From the NCBI GenBank assembly GCA_038496445.1, contig JALMLS010000438.1, positions 124,001-188,000 of the forward strand: DNA of 64,000 bases. The letters run 5' to 3'. The notes beneath the pieces were generated by a model. It did not search any database and was not told the DNA's origin. It worked only from the letters and a program-made list of their open reading frames with translations. The DNA is from Trichosphaerium sp. ATCC 40318 (taxonomy: Eukaryota; Discosea; Flabellinia; Trichosidae). Each line of letters begins with the position of its first letter. The stretch's first letter is position 1. Both the position numbers and the translations under genes were made by a program. Of this stretch, positions 59,794 to 64,000 are shown in pieces.

Positions 59794-61365
59794 TCAGCAG
59801 CTATCAGAGCTATTCCGTTTTGTGTTGATAGCTGTCTCTTTTTTATATGTTTGTTTCTTTGGTTTAAGTACTGTGTATGAAATTTCTCCAACACCAACTG
59901 ACATGAGTATATACGCAACTGCAAATATATAATCACTAACTTCAATAAATATAATCATAATACCAGCAATCACAGATAATATAACAACAGCAATTATTAT
60001 TGCCCATCTAAGACTTTCAAGTTTCTTAATAGTTCCTTTTACATTTTCTTTATCACCTGTAAGTTTAACACTTTCTTCAAGTCCTGTGATTATTCTCGAA
60101 GATAAGACATACGCTATTATGATATCAGGTCCAAGGCCTGTTATATAAGCAAAGGCAACAATACAAATGAATAAATCTAGCACGTGATATAAGTAATCAA
60201 CAAGACAAGTTGTTGAAACGTACATCTTAGTTGAGCGACAGACTTCAGAAAGTACATGGATATTGGTACTATGATACTGACGGATATTGCTGAAAATGAT
60301 GCAACTACTTCTAGTAGAGTGAACCAAAACACTTCATGGTGTACATAACTACCTTCTGGGAGTGTACGTACAACCCTAGTAAAAGTTTAGATTTTCAGCG
60401 ACAAAAATAAAAAAAAATCACGTGCCGTATAAGACGTGCAACTAAGATGATATTGAATGCACAATAAAAAAGTGCGCTAATAGTCCATAGAATAGCTGGT
60501 GCTATATCCCTTGTCATACGATATCCAGATATTATAAGAATGCTTGCAATCCCACCACCTTCGAACAAAGTTAGCAGAACATAAGAAATATTTCTTTGAA
60601 ATCTCATTGTATCGATAACAATCTATTCTGTGGTTGTAAAAGAATTGAACTACGTACTAATAGCCATGATTATAGCCAAGATGAACAGGATGTGGTTTTT
60701 GTTTAGCATTGTAAAGTGTCTTAGTTCGAAAGGATATAATTTATACAATCGATAGCTAAATATTAAAATAGGAACAATACCAATAACAAGCGCTAATGAG
60801 TACATCACAGTGACGCCTATTTTACTACTGTAACAAGATAAATCATTTCCCTGTGAATCTATAAGTTCCAAACATACACCATCCCCTGTCCAGCTAGAAA
60901 GGATTAAAACAAGTCACGAGGATTTTGATGAACAATACACAAAATAAGTATTGATTTTTTTCTTCACCACGTGCCATGTCACGTGAGGATTTTACACCAC
61001 ACAAAGTAATAAAATAGCTCGTTCATTACACAGATTTATAAAAGTACAGTACATTCTAAAAACCCAAATCGGAGTGTACAGTAAAACTTGGTTTTTTTTT
61101 TTGTGGTTTTTTAAATGGAAAACTAAAAAACGATAAAGTCATCAAAAACAAATTTAACGCTATGTATAGTCAAAAACCGGCACGTTAAAGAGTCAAAACG
61201 TGAATTGCTAAGTTTTAAGATTAAACGCGCTTTAAAATTACCGTACCCATTTTTACATACGCAGAATGTGTTATTAACGCATACGCCATTGCCATTACAC
61301 TCTTTATAAAACGGCCAATCTTTAACGCATGGCATATTGCCTAAAACTAGTATAAATACCTGCAA
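59794..61365 (-). CDS. EGF-like domain plus multi-pass (about seven TM) membrane protein
   Basis: The first recognisable exon (about 61365-61245) encodes CVKDWPFYKECNGNGVCVNN and CVCKNGYG, one EGF-like module outside the membrane. Later exons give hydrophobic helices: VTVMYSLALVIGIVPILIF, HILFILAIIMAIS, YVLLTLFEGGGIASILIISG, ILWTISALFYCAFNIILVA, a segment near 60330-60250, LFICIVAFAYITGLGPDIII, and WAIIIAVVILSVIAGIMIIF with IFAVAYILMSVGVGEISYTV. The tail is basic and ends NSSDSC (stop 59794). An EGF followed by about seven helices recalls TMEM8/PGAP6-type or orphan receptor proteins, but no signature decides. The true start and signal peptide are not found. Confidence 0.6.
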
Positions 61366-62134
61366 TATCTCCCCGCTATACTCTGTTCGTAGTACATTGA
61401 ATCGTGTACCACTACGCTACCGAATTAAGGCAAGTAAACAACTTAAAAAGGTAAAATCAAGGCGCTAAGATTTATAGCTGTCAAGACGGATTTCGTTTTC
61501 TTCTGTGTTCTTTTTTGGAATACACAGATCAGGCAATGTCAGTATTCATAGAGAATATAAACTGAGTGCGACGCTAATAAAAGTTGAAAAAGGACAAGTG
61601 GCCACTATTAATGAACTTTTTCTGGCGATTCAACTGACATGTTGTACATGCTAAAGCAGGTGCCAAACCCTAAATTAGATGACAATACAGCTGATTAAAT
61701 ATATAGTAACCAGAAAGGCCACTTCACTTCGATTGTAATTGCACCAAGACGCCTGCAGAGTTGACATATTATCTATAAAATATGCTAACATAGTCCCATC
61801 TGTAATTTGTTCATTGTTCATCTGTGAGTTTTACTTCGTTTTAAGAAGCAATACATGTTTTAAGCACCTGCGAGTGAACGCCACACAATTTTGATAAATG
61901 GAGATGGTTTCGGTTATGAGTAATGACACTACTAAACAACTACAAAAAATATGATTAACATGAAAGATTGAAGATCTTTTTTATCGATAGTCAACCCCTA
62001 AAGAGGAAGCAGTAAGAAATTAAATTAGAAACACGAGCGTAGTGAGTGTACTACCACAGAAAAGCGCAAAACCAAAGTTGTAGGGGCACATGGTGTCTAA
62101 TTAAATACAAAAAAACAATCAATTTTTTATTTTT
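61366..62134. other. Intergenic region
   Basis: Nothing I can support: no frame, repeat or hairpin that stands out. Confidence 0.4.
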
Positions 62135-62590
62135 TCATGAAATAGTACAAACAGTGACTGTGAACGGCTTTAGTTTTACATATACTTCAATAGAGTCTCC
62201 GTTTTTAACACCTGAAGAACATATATCTGATTCCATCTCTATATTATCTCCATTGAACAAGACTTTAGTGACTTTAAACTGATGTTTGTGTTCTGGGTTG
62301 GTACTTTGTTTAGGGAATGAAACGTTTACTACGTAGTCACCGATTGCGTCTAAAGCATCTGTACACATAGTAGTTTCCATTACAAACAAATCTAGCGGAA
62401 TTAGAAAAAGAACACAGAATTAACCATATGGTGATTATATAGTACCAACGTTCATCGTTTGTTGTGTTTCTGTGCCTTCTGAGTTCTTTTGAACGTATGG
62501 GCCATTAGGTAGCTCATCTGTGATGGATACTGTTGCAATACATATCTTATTATAGTCCTGATCGGCTGTAGATTTTTGTCTTATTTTCAT
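62135..62590 (-). CDS. Small ubiquitin-like-fold protein (5' structure uncertain)
   Basis: The downstream exon (62389 to the TGA at 62135) reads DYVVNVSFPKQSTNPEHK, HQFKVTKVLFNGDNIEMES and CSSGVKNGDSIEVYVKLKP. The G-x-x-x-G-D-x-I-x-V ending is typical of ubiquitin-like domains. An upstream open piece from ATG 62590 (MKIRQKSTADQDYNKICIAT) looks protein-like but ends in TGA after 45 codons. No GT donor joins it to the second exon in frame, so either the start lies elsewhere (ATG near 62489, other frame) or there is a frameshift. Not ubiquitin itself: no Gly-Gly end. Function unknown. Confidence 0.5.
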
Positions 62591-62992
62591 TACGGGTTGT
62601 TTAACGGAGAAAGTGCAAAAAAGTGCTAAACTTAACCGTCAGCTTACCATAAGTCAGCGTTTTACACAAAAACCTTGACGAGGAACTTAAGTTTCGCTTA
62701 ATTCAACCACTTCCATTCTAACGCCAGTATGCGAAAATAGCACTATTTGAGGAACCTTTCCTCTTTGTGTAACGTTTTGTTTAGCGAATAAGACAACACA
62801 AAACAACTTTTTTGCTGAACACTTTTCAAACGCTCTACACAGTCTTATAAATATGCTTTTACGCGAATATCGCTACCAAGCTGGTATATTGCACTTTATT
62901 GTGTCTATTCGATTAGTACTGTCAACTTTTTTAACAGACGTCTCTTTTGTTGTAACACTACCAGAGAAATGTGTGTTCCTTGACACAAGAAA
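62591..62992. other. Intergenic region
   Basis: No gene or repeat seen. Confidence 0.4.
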
Positions 62993-63322
62993 CTAACGTG
63001 TTGTCATAACATCTCTAGTGTACTGTAATTTTTGCTTGTCTTTGAGACATTTCCAAATAAAAGCGGTTGTGTAAAGCAATTTTAGCTCATTAACCGCACG
63101 TGGTTTTTTTTTGGAACTCTGTCCAACTCGAATTTCCAATTCAACTACACTCAATAAATACTTGTTTATAGTACAAAACAGGTTAGGATTCACTAAAAAG
63201 TAATTTAACATTTGGGGTAGGTAATGGCGATGTATCTGCCCATGATGTAGATATACTCTCTGACTACAAAAAAGTTTGTTAGCCAAAACTTCTGTATTAC
63301 CAGAGTTTATCTTGTGCATCAT
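62993..63322 (-). CDS. Hypothetical protein or exon
   Basis: 109 open codons (contains YLPQMLNYFLVNPNLF, then SVVELEIRVGQSSKKKP). Helical and lysine-rich, no family recognised. It could be the last exon of the small gene starting at 63707, but no join in frame is obvious. Confidence 0.35.
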   Translation of the reverse strand: MMHKINSGNTEVLANKLFCSQRVYLHHGQIHRHYLPQMLNYFLVNPNLFCTINKYLLSVVELEIRVGQSSKKKPRAVNELKLLYTTAFIWKCLKDKQKLQYTRDVMTTR

Positions 63323-63426
63323 ATGTAGCTTCCGAAAAAAACCGAACTACGAACGCCCCTACTAGTAACTACTAAGATTCTTCTAGAGTTGCTCCGCATC
63401 TCGCTATGCAGTTTCCCAACTGGAAT

Positions 63427-63707
63427 CTAACAAAAAAAGAACTTACTCGATTTTAGAGTTGGAGCAGCTGTTACTTTTGCATAGTAGTTATCCATATTAT
63501 CAAAAGATTGTTTACTTGTATTTTTGTTCTAAAGCAACAAATAGTACATTGCGAAGGAAAAACCAAATACGAAAAAAAAGAAAATCTAACCCAAGGTAAA
63601 ACCAGTGTAATTCCTACTGTAGCAACCATTTGTACAAACTCATTCTCTACCTTGTCAAACGAACTCCCAAAAACTGTTTCGGTGTCTTCTATTGATTGCA
63701 ACTCCAT
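63427..63707 (-). CDS. Small hypothetical protein, divergent from the gene at 63819
   Basis: ATG at 63707 (MELQSIEDTETVFGSSFDK, then VENEFVQMVAT) joins, with phase preserved, to NKNTSKQSFDNMDNYYAKV and TAAPTLKS over an intron ending TTGCTTTAG near 63530. Several donors upstream are possible (GTAGGAATT, GTTTTACC, GTTAGATT). It then reads to a TAG at 63427, or skips a 20-nt GTAAGT...TTAG stretch to a TAG at 63404. About 65-75 residues. No family known. Confidence 0.35.
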
Positions 63708-63818
63708 CCTATAGTATTCGATTTTAAGTCCAGAAAACTGGTTCCTTTTCAGCAACAAACCCAAAAAAAAAGTGAAAAGTCGCACAAATTCGAATGTCTC
63801 TCATTCCTACAGTCACAA

Positions 63819-64000
63819 ATGGATGATCTAAGTATCTCCAAGGTTATTTATATTGACAAGACAACAATCAATGAATATATAGGCACTGTAGAGTAACGGC
63901 GTGTAAACTTTTTCGAATTCTTTATTTCAAGGTTCCAAAACCCACTTGAGCAGCGTAAAATGGACTCTCTTCTTTACCTTCATCGACAGACTCTAAATTA
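63819..64000 (+). CDS. 5' end of an unidentified gene (runs off the window)
   Basis: ATG at 63819 (MDDLSISKVIYIDKTTINEY). It joins over a short GTAACG...TTCAAG intron to FQNPLEQRKMDSLLYLHRQT, still open at 64000. The join keeps the frame exactly. 111 bp from a divergent small gene. No family can be named from about 48 residues. Confidence 0.5.

Overview
The window is nuclear DNA of a single-celled eukaryote, AT-rich, with very many short spliceosomal introns (mostly about 44-60 nt; GTA donors, TTTAG/ATAG acceptors). An amoebozoan related to the social amoebae is the best guess. That rests on a Sib-like adhesion protein carrying a VWFA domain and slime-mould CTDC cysteine repeats, a TBC1D8/9-type RabGAP with EF-hand, a cellular RNAi-type RNA-dependent RNA polymerase and a Zn2Cys6 regulator in one place. 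The species is not identifiable from the sequence alone.

Layout. 1-5055 (-): a tankyrase-like ankyrin/ADP-ribosyltransferase gene (copy A), running off the left edge. 5056-8138: largely gene-poor, with decayed or unclear coding. 8139-13419 (+): the Sib-like adhesion receptor. 14070-14909 (+): an F-box protein. 15377-17650 (-): a Zn2Cys6 zinc-cluster protein. 17902-19158 (-): triosephosphate isomerase. 19304-19627 (+): a small coiled-coil protein. 19894-23145 (+): the TBC RabGAP. 23404-24709 (+): an F-box/LRR protein. 24900-25141: a run of perfect hairpins. 25374-25712: a foldback (MITE-like) element. 25924-30028 (+) and 30681-34817 (-): ankyrin/ART copies B and C, facing each other tail to tail. 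35521-35800 (-): a relic of a fourth ART copy. 36047-36766 (-): F-box/MORN_2 repeats. 37920-40600: a long gene-free tract of repeats and hairpins. 41164-41846 (-) AlkB-like dioxygenase and 42029-47978 (+) RdRP share a short divergent promoter. 48376-51806 (+): alpha/beta hydrolase with a long C-terminal extension. 52090-52945 (+): degenerate Ras-like GTPase. 53989-55454 (-): second F-box/LRR. 56098-57045 (-): KCTD-type BTB protein. 57799-59350 (+): secreted, probably GPI-anchored beta-propeller-like protein. 59794-61365 (-): EGF plus multi-pass membrane protein. 62135-64000: several small genes.

Themes. The neighbourhood grows by duplication: three full ART paralogues and one relic, ankyrin exon-intron modules amplified with their introns, two F-box/LRR genes with near-identical repeats, and tandem noncoding repeats. 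ADP-ribosylation (ART), ubiquitin-ligase adaptors (three or four F-box proteins, one KCTD, one ubiquitin-like protein) and RNA-level defence or repair (RdRP, AlkB) are over-represented for 64 kb. The most interesting unexplained signal is the 37.9-40.6 kb tract. It holds five dispersed copies of a hairpin whose stem changes are compensated on both arms, plus several other repeat families with perfect hairpins. I read it as a candidate structured noncoding RNA locus. Hairpin-dense tracts at 24.9-25.1 and 30.26-30.54 kb may be related in kind.

Exon joins given here were worked out by eye from reading frame and GT-AG (once GC-AG) signals. Gene ends are firmer than internal splice sites.
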